64,000 nucleotides of DNA from JACMQX01 sp040385105 (GTDB lineage: Bacteria > Pseudomonadota > Gammaproteobacteria > Burkholderiales > Burkholderiaceae_C): positions 116,523-180,522 of the forward strand of contig JAZKHY010000013.1 of the NCBI GenBank assembly GCA_040385105.1. Reading direction: 5' to 3'. A program made the position numbers and the translations under genes. The notes under the pieces were generated by a model. That model was not told the DNA's origin. It did no database searches and saw only the letters and a program-made list of their open reading frames with translations. The stretch's first letter is position 1; each line of letters starts with the position of its first letter. Shown piece by piece: positions 17,590 through 25,814 of this stretch.

Positions 17590-19185
17590 ATGAATTTCAG
17601 AATTGTTGATTCAGCTTCGGCCCCGAGCATGGGGAACGAAGTCCTATTGGTCAAAGACAACTGGAATGACTGGTTTATTTGGGTAACTCAGTTCTACGTA
17701 ATCGTCGTCGATGCGACTCAACGAAGATTCCCTATCGGGCACGTGAAGATTGCTCGTGCAGACATGACATCAGAGAACGCAGTGACAGCGACTAATCTGC
17801 CCGCCAGCTTCCCTGGTCTTGATGCGCCGTGGTTCTCAATTGGTCAAACAGAAAATTACTATGAAACGCTCAACGAGCTTGGCGACAGCTATCGAGATTC
17901 ATATTTGAGTGCTTTGCGAGATGTTGCTCGATCGCTCCCTCTTCTGGATCAGTATGCATCTGCAGAGGTTATGACTCGCTCGTTGTTGCGAGATATAGAT
18001 ACAGAACGAGTCCGTAGTCGATTTAACCGCCTTGCGAATGGCAATGCTGCCCTAACCAGTTATGCATTTAAATTTAAATATCCTGTGGACTCAAGAACCA
18101 ACTCGCCACCGCCCGAGTTGACATTCGAGGTCACACCCAGCTCGAACCCACCCACAAATGTTCACGTTCTAATTGGTCGCAATGGGGTCGGAAAAACACG
18201 CTGCTTTGATATGCTCTCACGAGCATTTCTGGGTTTGCCGCCCCGCGAGGACGGACAGAGTGCGGGGGAGTTAGGCCCTGTGGGTCATCAAGCTCCAGTG
18301 GTCGGTAAAGGTCATGGTTTCGCGGGACTCATCACTGTTTCTTTTAGTCCTTTTGACGAATATGGCCCGCTGGTTTCTTCAGCATCAAGGCTGGAAGTTA
18401 AGTATGCATACGTTGGCTTAATTCGAGAAACTGCCGACCAGACAGAAACGAGTGGAAGGGCGAGGACAGACGACCTTCAGTTGCTGACTATTAAGGGAAG
18501 GCCAGAGCTTGCAAAAGATTTTTTACATAGTATTGGAGTTTGCCGGGTTGGCGCAAGACGCCGCCGCTGGGTAAGCGCAATTGCTGCACTTGAAGCTGAC
18601 CCTCTTTTTGAGGAATCGCACGCACGCGATGTTATTGAGGACGAGAGCGATGGCTGGGAGGACCGCACAATGCGGTGGTTTAGGAGACTAAGTTCAGGTC
18701 ACAGCGTAGTTCTCTTAACTATCACTCGTTTGGTTGAACTAGTCGAAGAAAAGTCGCTTGTGCTAATTGATGAACCCGAAGGACATCTTCACCCGCCACT
18801 TCTCGCAGCTTTTATTCGTGCACTTTCCCTTCTGATGATAAATCGGAACGGTGTTGTTGTTATCGCAACGCACTCTCCGGTCGTACTTCAAGAAGTGCCT
18901 AGACTATGCTCTTGGGTGATTAATAGAGTCGGGCATGCCACCCGAGCAGATCGTCCAGAACTTGAAACGTTTGGAGAAAATGTCGGCATCTTGACACGCG
19001 AAGTTTTCGGACTAGAAGTCCTTCAGACTGGGTTTTACCGACTAATAAGCGAAGCGTCTCAAGCTGGCTACGAACAAGTTCTGGCACGGTTTGGAACCAG
19101 ACTTGGCGGCGAGGCAAGGTCACTCGCTCGTGCCTTATCTCTTATACCTCCCCCGCCACCAGCGGCGGAAGCGGAGGACGAGTAA
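17590..19185 (+). CDS. AAA/ABC-type ATPase of a two-gene ATPase-HNH module
   Basis: A 531-residue protein with an SMC/OLD-like ATPase: Walker A GRNGVGKT (196-203), signature LSSGH (367-371), Walker B LVLIDEPEGHLHP (390-402) and H-loop ATHSP (426-430). Before Walker A are ~190 residues of unrecognised sequence (WNDWFIWVTQFY, WFSIGQTENYYETL); in Septu PtuA the P-loop is close to the N-terminus. The tail is proline/acid-rich. The stop is 2 bp before the start of an HNH nuclease gene, so they are surely one operon. The pair is organised like Septu and other ATPase-nuclease anti-phage systems; function is inferred. Base composition is clearly lower in GC than the flanks, a sign of transfer. Confidence 0.8.
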   Translation: MNFRIVDSASAPSMGNEVLLVKDNWNDWFIWVTQFYVIVVDATQRRFPIGHVKIARADMTSENAVTATNLPASFPGLDAPWFSIGQTENYYETLNELGDSYRDSYLSALRDVARSLPLLDQYASAEVMTRSLLRDIDTERVRSRFNRLANGNAALTSYAFKFKYPVDSRTNSPPPELTFEVTPSSNPPTNVHVLIGRNGVGKTRCFDMLSRAFLGLPPREDGQSAGELGPVGHQAPVVGKGHGFAGLITVSFSPFDEYGPLVSSASRLEVKYAYVGLIRETADQTETSGRARTDDLQLLTIKGRPELAKDFLHSIGVCRVGARRRRWVSAIAALEADPLFEESHARDVIEDESDGWEDRTMRWFRRLSSGHSVVLLTITRLVELVEEKSLVLIDEPEGHLHPPLLAAFIRALSLLMINRNGVVVIATHSPVVLQEVPRLCSWVINRVGHATRADRPELETFGENVGILTREVFGLEVLQTGFYRLISEASQAGYEQVLARFGTRLGGEARSLARALSLIPPPPPAAEAEDE

Positions 19186-19187
19186 AA

Positions 19188-20033
19188 ATGCGAATTCTCC
19201 CTCTCCCAATTGACACTCAAGCTTCTGTTTTTTCTTTGTGTATCGCTGACGTTACGGATGCTGGGCTACAGGCGCGGCTCGCGGCGATATCGGCCTCGCT
19301 GGCTGCCGCCGGTACAAGCTACGAAGCTCATGCAATTGCTCAATCCCTCCATCAGGTACCTCGTGTCACAAGCGTAGGTGCAGTCACAAAAGATGAACTA
19401 AAGGCACTTTATAAAAACCATCTTAGTAGCCAATCAGGTTCCGCCCGAGACGTCTATGATCGAATTCGTAACTCTTCTCCAAACAAGAAATGCCCACTTT
19501 GCGGAGTTGGAACGGTCGCACAGGTGGATCACCACCTTCCGAAATCGCGGTATCCGGATCTAGCTGTATTGCCAATAAATTTGGTTCCAACCTGTCATTT
19601 TTGCAACGACACGAAGAAGTCAAAGTATCCAACGACTGCAGGTGAACAAACTTTTCATCCCTACTACGATACACACTTGACGAGCGCGACATGGATTCGT
19701 GCAACAATAAATCGAGGACCGCCCCCCGTCATGATTTTTGACACAAGCCCACCGCTCACGTGGGCGCAAACAGATAAGGATCGAGTTGCTCGACACTTCA
19801 CAGTCTGCGGTCTCTCAATCACATTCACGTCCAATGCGAATGACGAACTGCCCATTCTTCGAGACAGACTGATAGAGCAAGCCAGTTCTGGCGGTCAGTC
19901 CGCCGTGCAGAGTTTTCTGAATGCAGAGTGCTCGGTGTACGCTGCACGGCCCAATAGTTGGCAGTACGCTGTATATCGGGCTTTAGCTACCGATGCTTGG
20001 TTTGTCGGCGGAGGCTACTTAACCGTACCATGA
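19188..20033 (+). CDS. HNH endonuclease partner of the ATPase
   Basis: A 281-residue protein with an HNH nuclease core in the middle: zinc ligands C102 and C105 (CPLCG), the catalytic DHH at 114-116 (QVDHHLPKSRYP), N131 in LPINLVPTC, and zinc ligands C136/C139 (CHFCND). About 95 residues precede and 135 follow the core; the C-terminal part is unassigned and may bind the ATPase. It is the probable effector that cleaves nucleic acid when the ATPase is triggered. It resembles PtuB in role and order, but its HNH spacing is closer to generic HNH proteins. Low GC as in the ATPase gene. Confidence 0.82.
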   Translation: MRILPLPIDTQASVFSLCIADVTDAGLQARLAAISASLAAAGTSYEAHAIAQSLHQVPRVTSVGAVTKDELKALYKNHLSSQSGSARDVYDRIRNSSPNKKCPLCGVGTVAQVDHHLPKSRYPDLAVLPINLVPTCHFCNDTKKSKYPTTAGEQTFHPYYDTHLTSATWIRATINRGPPPVMIFDTSPPLTWAQTDKDRVARHFTVCGLSITFTSNANDELPILRDRLIEQASSGGQSAVQSFLNAECSVYAARPNSWQYAVYRALATDAWFVGGGYLTVP

Positions 20034-20384
20034 GGCGTGTTTTTCGGGTCCAAGGTCACACCCTTACTTTTATTCAGTCCCGCAGTTGCTTGCTATCCAC
20101 TCGGAAAGTCGAAATCCACAGGCACGTTGTGCACTGCACGTTGACGCATCACAAGTAGTGCTTGCGTCTGCCTTACGCGCTCAATCTAGGGGCAATGCAG
20201 CAGGCGTTGGAGCCGGCCGCGCATTCTCGCCTAGGGTTTGCAGGAATTAGTAGTTGGGCAGCTTGAGTGGCAGATACGCGGCTGGATAACGTAGTGTGGG
20301 CTGGGGCGTATGCATCTGATTCGTGTGAAACGAAGAGAGTGCTAACCGGAATGATTTGACGGCCTTAGGCGTTGATCCAGCGCC
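20034..20384. other. Intergenic stretch between convergent island operons
   Basis: This 351-bp gap separates the HNH gene (+) from the STAND gene (-). Positions 20034-20200 show nothing I recognise. The rest holds the decayed soxA fragment listed separately. No hairpin with a T-run was seen. Confidence 0.5.
20205..20340 (+). pseudogene. Decayed 3' fragment of a soxA homologue
   Basis: Translating in shifting frames gives VVGQLEWQIRGWIT, then a stop and a one-base offset, then VWAGAYASDSCE. This lines up with SoxA GVGSLERRIRGCMT followed by VRAEAYGFDSRE (residues ~216-242 of the intact gene at 16614-17414). Nucleotide similarity is visible too, for example ATACGCGG and GGCGTATG blocks in the same spacing. 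The active-site Cys is replaced by Trp and the frame is broken. The ATPase-HNH operon therefore sits between an intact soxA end and a degraded copy of that end. Confidence 0.65.
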
Positions 20385-23300
20385 CTATTCGAATCGTTCA
20401 TTTTGGAGACTTTCCGCGCTGTTCTCACCGATACGCTCCCGGACTACGTCAGCCGCCAAAAGCGAATGCTTCTCCGTTGCGAAAGCGCGCGCCTCTCGGC
20501 TCAGGTTCGCAGGCAGATGCTCGAGAAGTGACACGTTTCGAGCCATGATGTCTGCACGTGAGCCGGACCAGCTACTGGGGCGAAACCTTTCGATGAAATT
20601 ACTCAATACCACCTGTGGATTCGGAGCCTCCTCAAGCAATGCCCAAGCCAAAGATGTCCATCGCGGCTGCCCTTCCTTCAACTCTGATTGAGCGAAGGAT
20701 ACAAACTTTGAAGCAATCGCGAATCGCCTTTGCGCATCAGCGTGACACCAATGAAGCAATGTCTGCGGAGACATGACATCTGCCGGATTCTTTCTGTCCG
20801 TGAAGATATGGAAAACGTCAAGGAAACGGTCAAGCGTTGCTTCATCACCGTCAAACAACGTGGTAAGCGTTGCGTCCGGTTGAACCTTGAGAAGCGATTC
20901 AAGGATAGTTTGCTGGTCCATCCGGAACGTGAATGCAGCGTTTCTAAGCTGCCCCGCCAGCCTGGCTGCTATGGGGGCGCCGCTTCCCGACCGTAAACAG
21001 GCTTCTATGAGTTGGGTCAATTGGTAATTCTTATGATCGTCTTCCGCTTCGCGATCAATATTCGCTGCGCGTAGCAAATCCTGCCCGGCTTCCAGCAAGT
21101 TGGGGTCCGGCGACCTTTTCTGCTGGAATTCAAGATAAATTCGCCATTGCACGATGCCAACGGCTACCTTGTGGCCGCCAGGATGCGTGGCGAGCGCCTC
21201 TGAAAAGCGTCGTACGATGAGTGCGTCGACCTCGACGCTGTGGAATGAGTGTTGAAAGCGCCACGGCTGCGCGTCGCCGCTATCCAGCACGTCAATCATC
21301 CTGTCGACGGCATCTTGATCGATAGTCAAACCCGAGTACAAGTAGGGAACAAAAAAGCGAAGTGTCGGGATACCCATCAACACATCTACCAGCTCGTGAG
21401 TGATATCCGGCTTGATCAGTTGTACTCCAGCGATGAAGCCATCTAAAAGGTCTGATCGACGTTCCGACGATGGCACTCGCTCCTGCTCCGTGAGCAATAC
21501 AGCCCAGGTTGCGCGCACGTCACTTGAGCCCTGTGCCAGACCTTCGCCGAATGCACGCACTCGTGCACCCCCTCGTGAGACCGCAGCCAGGACGCCTTCG
21601 ACGGGATGAGCTGATTCACCGTAGGTGCGTCCGAGATCTCGAGCCTTTTGCGTCAGGCGTTCGTACGCTGTGGATATATCACTTGCATCGAGACCTTCCG
21701 AGTCAATCAAATCCGCGCCGGAGCCACCCCACAGCATTCCCAACACATACGCATCGACTTCTTCGGCAAAGTCTTTAGGGCGCAGCTTCAACTCGAGTTG
21801 GGCGAGTCTTCTCCGCAGGTCTTCGGGTTGCTTCTCGTGTCCAAGGCGTATTGCCTTACGACAGGCAGCCCAACCCTCTCGCCAGAATGTTGTTTCGCAG
21901 AAAACATTGGCAAGCCTCTCGAGTTCTTCCTGCAAGTCGCTCTCAAACCAGAGTCCGTGAAAATTTTGAGCGATGGTCGACCTAAGTTGCGCGCGCAACT
22001 CCGGTTGATTCCGATCGAGTGCCATGACCAAATCCAATGCCGATGCGTACCAGTCGTGAACATCACGGGCGTTTCGAGGATGAAGCCCAAAGTCCCGGGG
22101 TCGAGAGCCGAAACTGAATTGGGCGCTTGATGTGAAACGGCCTGTTTGCAACGTGCGCTGCAGAGCGAGTAGGCCCAACGCGCGCTTTTTTTCGTCGCTC
22201 AGAATGAGCAGGTTGCTGACGAATGACAGTCGCTGCTCGATGGAGGCATGCGTTCCCGAGAGATAGAGACCGAAAAGCGGAACAAATGCGTCTTGAGCCT
22301 GCTTCGACCGGTACCCGTCAGAGCCGGCAGCGATTGTCACCAAAAGGCTCGCGCTCCTGGGAAAATCGTCCGCCTCATACGCCAAAGAACGCAGTAATGA
22401 CACGTGTCTTGAAATTGTTTGCGGCGCCAACAAAGCTGCGCGCTCCAGCGCAGCCAATGCTTCTTGTGGGCAAACGGAGGCGACGTTCTCGAACATCGCA
22501 AGACCAAGCTCGTTGAATCGCGAAACATTGCCAAGCCACCCATCTACGCTGAGCCAATCCCTGACGATTTGCTGGCCCCGCACATTGTCCGGAAGGTAGG
22601 ACAGGCGGCGGGAAAATGACTTGGCCAAGCGGGCACTTCCTCCAGTCAGGAGTTGCGTGTCAATCAAATTGAAAGGAAGGTCACCTAATGCGCGCGCTGC
22701 AAGTCGATTTGCTATTGCATGAGGCAACACTGCGCGCCAAGGACCGCGCTCTTGCACCAAGCCTCGTCGATTCAATTCAGCTACGTGGGCATACACCTCT
22801 TCCGCCGATTGACCGGCCAGTGTGGCCAACCTCGGCAGTTCGGCGTCCAATCCTTCAAAGATGTCGCCACGAAAGGAGTAGAGCAATGAACAAGCTTGTG
22901 CGGCACGAAGCAACCTCGTATCCTCCACTTGGCGTTGCTTGAAGAGTCGAACGAAGAGATCCTCGCTAGAGAGTCCGGATATGTTCTCGGAAGAGCCCAC
23001 GGTTTCGGCGATCGCGATCGCAATGCGCGAGTTTCCGCCCGACGCCTCCGCAATGGTCCGTACATTTACCACGGATATATCGGGAAAGCGACGGTGCAGC
23101 AATTTCGCAATCAGTTCATGAGAAGACGCCTCTAGGCTGAAGACGTCGGTTCCCTCCGGCTGGTCGTCCCTTACGTCGTACTCGATAGTCAGCAGGCTTA
23201 TCGCACTTTCAGGGAGCCGCGACACCTCAGTGAGTCTTGAATTAAGGTCAGGCGGGCAATTGTCAATCACGAGAATCGCACGGTGTTGCGATGCATTGAG

Positions 23301-24158
23301 GTCCGACGCAAGCCGAACAGGTTGCGGGTCTGGGTGATCAGAAACGTTGCAGTAGATAGCAATCGAAGACGGCAGGGCGTCTCCTCCAATCCGCCGATCA
23401 AACAGCGCTTGCGCCAATCGCGTCTTGCCGACTCCGGATAGGCCAACCAGTCGAACCACCTTCCCCGGCGATCTGAGTTCATCCCTTAAACGCTCAAAGG
23501 CTTCCAGGAAACCCTCTGCTTTTTGCGGGCTGCGTGTGCTCTGAAGCTTGACCTGCTCATCGACTAGATATGCCGCATCGGCAGCTTCTGGCGACCCGCT
23601 CCAGTTCCCGTAGGGACTCCAACCCTGCAATCGTCTGCCGATACGCTCCTTCATCCACGCGATCACGCCAGGGTGCTGTCGAGTCCACGTGGCAACCCGG
23701 GTCCGATCATAGAAATCGGTCTGGAGGCGCTCAGAGCTATCGACGCCGTGCAGTGCGTCCCGCATTGCACGGCGTCGATTTCTGAGCGGGGCATCTGCCG
23801 TCGACCCACTAGAGCTGACAATGATGTAGGCGCCTGACCGCTCGGTGAGATCTCGAATTGATTCTCGGACAACGCCTTGGGGTGCTATCTCCTCAAGAAT
23901 CTGAACCCGTGGCATATCCGGCTTCTTCACCTGAAATCCAGTTGAGGGTCGAGGGATAAAGCCGTTGATCGGGAACCCGCCGTGCAACTCCACGCGGACA
24001 TCGAGTCCGCCATCGGCAGCGGTCTGGCTCCCGCCCCAAGTGACCGCGGCGGGAGAATGCCCCAAGCTCGCAAGTTCAGCCTCACAAAGACGCGCAACCA
24101 ACTCGCGCAAGTCGACGTCGCTCAATTGCGATATTTCCTCTGCGGTTACGTCAAACAT
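20385..24158 (-). CDS. Nuclease-STAND NTPase (Avs-like defence protein)
   Basis: A 1257-residue multidomain protein. Residues 1 to ~175 look like an Mrr/Cap4-type PD-(D/E)xK nuclease: E28, D53 in GGLDVRV, and Q76-V-K78 in GFQVKKP. A STAND-type NTPase follows, with Walker A GLSGVGKT (239-246) and Walker B AILVIDN (294-300), then a winged-helix-like part. The C-terminal ~750 residues are helical repeats (ALAALERAALLAPQ, RALGLLALQRTL) that would serve as sensor. This plan (nuclease, STAND, repeats) is that of Avs anti-phage proteins, which recognise phage proteins and then degrade DNA; I cannot assign a known Avs type. It lies 39 bp downstream of a small gene on the same strand, in low-GC DNA. 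Confidence 0.8.
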   Translation of the reverse strand: MFDVTAEEISQLSDVDLRELVARLCEAELASLGHSPAAVTWGGSQTAADGGLDVRVELHGGFPINGFIPRPSTGFQVKKPDMPRVQILEEIAPQGVVRESIRDLTERSGAYIIVSSSGSTADAPLRNRRRAMRDALHGVDSSERLQTDFYDRTRVATWTRQHPGVIAWMKERIGRRLQGWSPYGNWSGSPEAADAAYLVDEQVKLQSTRSPQKAEGFLEAFERLRDELRSPGKVVRLVGLSGVGKTRLAQALFDRRIGGDALPSSIAIYCNVSDHPDPQPVRLASDLNASQHRAILVIDNCPPDLNSRLTEVSRLPESAISLLTIEYDVRDDQPEGTDVFSLEASSHELIAKLLHRRFPDISVVNVRTIAEASGGNSRIAIAIAETVGSSENISGLSSEDLFVRLFKQRQVEDTRLLRAAQACSLLYSFRGDIFEGLDAELPRLATLAGQSAEEVYAHVAELNRRGLVQERGPWRAVLPHAIANRLAARALGDLPFNLIDTQLLTGGSARLAKSFSRRLSYLPDNVRGQQIVRDWLSVDGWLGNVSRFNELGLAMFENVASVCPQEALAALERAALLAPQTISRHVSLLRSLAYEADDFPRSASLLVTIAAGSDGYRSKQAQDAFVPLFGLYLSGTHASIEQRLSFVSNLLILSDEKKRALGLLALQRTLQTGRFTSSAQFSFGSRPRDFGLHPRNARDVHDWYASALDLVMALDRNQPELRAQLRSTIAQNFHGLWFESDLQEELERLANVFCETTFWREGWAACRKAIRLGHEKQPEDLRRRLAQLELKLRPKDFAEEVDAYVLGMLWGGSGADLIDSEGLDASDISTAYERLTQKARDLGRTYGESAHPVEGVLAAVSRGGARVRAFGEGLAQGSSDVRATWAVLLTEQERVPSSERRSDLLDGFIAGVQLIKPDITHELVDVLMGIPTLRFFVPYLYSGLTIDQDAVDRMIDVLDSGDAQPWRFQHSFHSVEVDALIVRRFSEALATHPGGHKVAVGIVQWRIYLEFQQKRSPDPNLLEAGQDLLRAANIDREAEDDHKNYQLTQLIEACLRSGSGAPIAARLAGQLRNAAFTFRMDQQTILESLLKVQPDATLTTLFDGDEATLDRFLDVFHIFTDRKNPADVMSPQTLLHWCHADAQRRFAIASKFVSFAQSELKEGQPRWTSLAWALLEEAPNPQVVLSNFIERFRPSSWSGSRADIMARNVSLLEHLPANLSREARAFATEKHSLLAADVVRERIGENSAESLQNERFE

Positions 24159-24197
24159 GCTTTAGAACGTGTGATGTAGCGTCAGGGGTCGAGGAGA

Positions 24198-24848
24198 TCA
24201 TGCGGCGTGAATCTGCGTCAGCTTCCGAAACACTTCGCCGAGTTCAGTAGCGGGATGAATAATTCCGCTGTCGCTGTTCCAGGTAACACCGTTGGAAACG
24301 CGCGTAAGACCGGCGACTAGCAACCTTGCGCGGAAATCTGGCTCTGGGGCTCCGGGCGGATAGGAGTAGCTCACGTGTGGGCCTTTGACGAAGTCGCGGA
24401 GATCGTCCGGGAACGCCAAGTCAACCGCGACGGCAAGGCGCTTAAACGTGGCAGTGTCGATTTCCTCCCGTGCGTAGCACTGAAGCAAGAACCCGAGCAG
24501 CGGTGCTTTGTCCAAATCATTGAGCTTGTCCAGAACAAGCATCAAGACCGAAGCGGCGTGCGATGCCTCGGGATCATCTTCAAATCTCTGACGCATCCTG
24601 TCTCGTTGAGACTTTGGAATTTCATCGATAGTTTCAACAAACAGACGCAGGCGACGCTCGATGAAAGCATCTCGTACCGAGTCGAATGCCTTGAGAACCT
24701 TGAACACCGTTCCGACGACGGGCACCGCCGAAAGCAGTTCGTCTCTCATGGCAATGTCGGCGACTACCTCGCCTGATGACATGGCCGCTTCAAGCAGTGG
24801 CCGGTCACGACGAGGCACAAGAAATTCCTTTAGGGCTTTGGACGTCAT
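24198..24848 (-). CDS. Unknown 216-residue protein upstream of the STAND gene
   Basis: I do not recognise this protein. It has a mildly hydrophobic segment at about residues 38-55 (LLSAVPVVGTVFKVLKAF), then helical charged sequence (RDAFIERRLRLFVETIDEIP) and a C-terminal part resembling a small folded domain (FRARLLVAGLTRVSNGVTW). It has no clear signal peptide or catalytic motif. It precedes the nuclease-STAND gene by 39 bp on the same strand, so co-transcription is likely, and it may be an accessory, regulator or membrane-targeting partner. Composition is closer to the island than to the flanking NYN gene. Confidence 0.6.
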   Translation of the reverse strand: MTSKALKEFLVPRRDRPLLEAAMSSGEVVADIAMRDELLSAVPVVGTVFKVLKAFDSVRDAFIERRLRLFVETIDEIPKSQRDRMRQRFEDDPEASHAASVLMLVLDKLNDLDKAPLLGFLLQCYAREEIDTATFKRLAVAVDLAFPDDLRDFVKGPHVSYSYPPGAPEPDFRARLLVAGLTRVSNGVTWNSDSGIIHPATELGEVFRKLTQIHAA

Positions 24849-24890
24849 GGCGCATTTTCGCCTGATCGTCAGTCAAGGTGTCGATGTATA

Positions 24891-24964
24891 TGGCGTTAGC
24901 TCTAGACACCCATTTTTTTGACCTCGCGGGATGTTAAGGATGAAGTGGCGCTAGCTACACCCAT
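24891..24964. repeat. Imperfect direct repeat at the right edge of the low-GC island
   Basis: TGGCGTTAGCTCTAGACACCCAT (24891-24913, 23 nt) recurs, shortened by four bases, as TGGCGCTAGCTACACCCAT at 24946-24964. The second copy contains the stop codon of the NYN gene. It may be a duplicated end or attachment-type scar marking the island border; this is inference. Confidence 0.4.
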
Positions 24965-25421
24965 CCAGAAACACAAACTCATCACAAGCCGCCACAAACG
25001 CCCGCATCGTCTGCTGCATCCCGAACCCATAAACCCGCTTGCCCCGCTCCCGCAGCCGCCCGGCCAGCGCGGTGAAGTCGCAGTCGGACGAGACGAGGCA
25101 AAAGCCGTCGATGTCGTGCAGGTTGACCAGGTCCATCGCGTCCATGATGAGCGTGGCGTCCGATGAGTTCTTGCCCTTGATGTGGCGGAACTGCTGCACG
25201 GGGCGCAGGCCTTGGTCTTCCAGGTGGCGCTTCCACTGCACGAGCTGGTTCGTCGTCCAGTCGCCGTAGGCGCGGCGGATGATGGGGTTGCCGTAGCGGG
25301 CCAGGGTGCGCTCCACGATGTGGGGCGCGTAGGCGCCGGCTATGTTTTCGGCGTCGATCAGCAGTGCAAGCTGCGGCAGCGTGCACGCGGGGATGATGGT
25401 GGTGGTGGCGGCAGTCGTCAT
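24951..25421 (-). CDS. NYN (LabA/DUF88) domain RNase-like protein
   Basis: A 156-residue protein consisting almost only of a NYN domain, a PIN-like RNase fold. The acidic metal-site residues are seen in LALLIDAENIAG, in KGKNSSDATLIMDAMDL and in FCLVSSDCDFTALAGRL. GGAAGGGAAGG lies just upstream of the ATG. Family members often have an OST-HTH/LOTUS RNA-binding tail; none is present. Upstream (25453-25662) is a strongly folded segment that would be its 5' leader if transcribed from beyond. GC is high, like the chromosome backbone. RNase activity is inferred from fold. Confidence 0.85.
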   Translation of the reverse strand: MTTAATTTIIPACTLPQLALLIDAENIAGAYAPHIVERTLARYGNPIIRRAYGDWTTNQLVQWKRHLEDQGLRPVQQFRHIKGKNSSDATLIMDAMDLVNLHDIDGFCLVSSDCDFTALAGRLRERGKRVYGFGMQQTMRAFVAACDEFVFLDGCS

Positions 25422-25452
25422 GCCTTCCCTTCCGATGGTTCCTGGAGGAATA

Positions 25453-25662
25453 CCACCGCCCCGGGGATGGGGCGGTGGCCCGGGGGGTTAGCGTACCGGG
25501 CGTCCCTGCGGCTTTCCGGCGGAACTTGCGTTCCTCCACCCGGGCCACCAAAACATGGGGGCACGAATGCGAGAGCCGCAAGGCTTCACATGGAAAACAT
25601 TGCGGCTCTCACCGCAGGAACGCTCCGGGACGCTAACCCCGTGTCACGCTGCTACGCGTGAC
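25453..25662. ncRNA. Candidate structured RNA (three-way junction with flanking hairpins)
   Basis: Several exact inverted repeats nest here. Hairpin C: CCACCGCCCC 25453-25462 with 25469-25478. Closing stem: GGGGTTAGCGT 25484-25494 with 25630-25640, continued by 25501-25511 with 25612-25622 (one mismatch). Inside it are GGAAC-TTGC-GTTCC (25521-25534) and a 10-bp stem GAGAGCCGCA 25571-25580 with 25601-25610. Outside is GTCACGC/GCGTGAC (25643-25662). On the minus strand it would form the leader of the NYN gene, ending about 30 nt before its start. Either a cis-acting leader or an independent RNA is possible; function and strand are unknown. Confidence 0.5.
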
Positions 25663-25760
25663 GCCGCCAGTATATCGGCCGCTTTTGATGTGTGACCAAC
25701 CGGAGTCGGCAATGGCTGTCTTCGATTCATTTCAACATGGCCGTCCTCAGCCGCGCAGAT

Positions 25761-25802
25761 TGCATTTATTAGTCATTAATTGACAAATGACTAATAAATG
25801 CA
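25761..25802. promoter_or_regulatory. Palindromic operator of the AbiEi antitoxin gene
   Basis: A perfect 17-bp inverted repeat, TGCATTTATTAGTCATT (25761-25777) and its exact complement (25786-25802), flanks an 8-bp spacer that contains the -35-like hexamer TTGACA (25780-25785). It ends 12 bp before the start codon of the abiEi-type gene. AbiEi antitoxins are known to bind inverted repeats in their own promoter, so autorepression is the likely role. Confidence 0.8.
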
Positions 25803-25814
25803 ACAGAATCGCAC

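Larger units (their letters stand above)
25422..25814. other. Gene-free stretch between NYN and AbiEi genes
   Basis: This 393-bp divergent intergenic region holds a multi-stem folded element (25453-25662) and a perfect palindromic operator (25761-25802), both listed separately. Between them (25663-25760) I see nothing definite. An ORF on the minus strand stays open through part of the region but is a frame shadow of the NYN gene. Confidence 0.6.

Noticed and set aside
17590..20033. Calling the ATPase-HNH pair Septu (ptuAB) outright
   Set aside because: Gene order fits, but the long N-terminal domain before the P-loop and the HNH spacing differ; the name would overstate the evidence.
24982..25581. 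199-codon minus-strand frame running from the structured element into the NYN gene
   Set aside because: It is a second frame of the NYN gene (His/Arg-rich in the overlap). The part over the structured element might be translated, but nothing supports it beyond openness.
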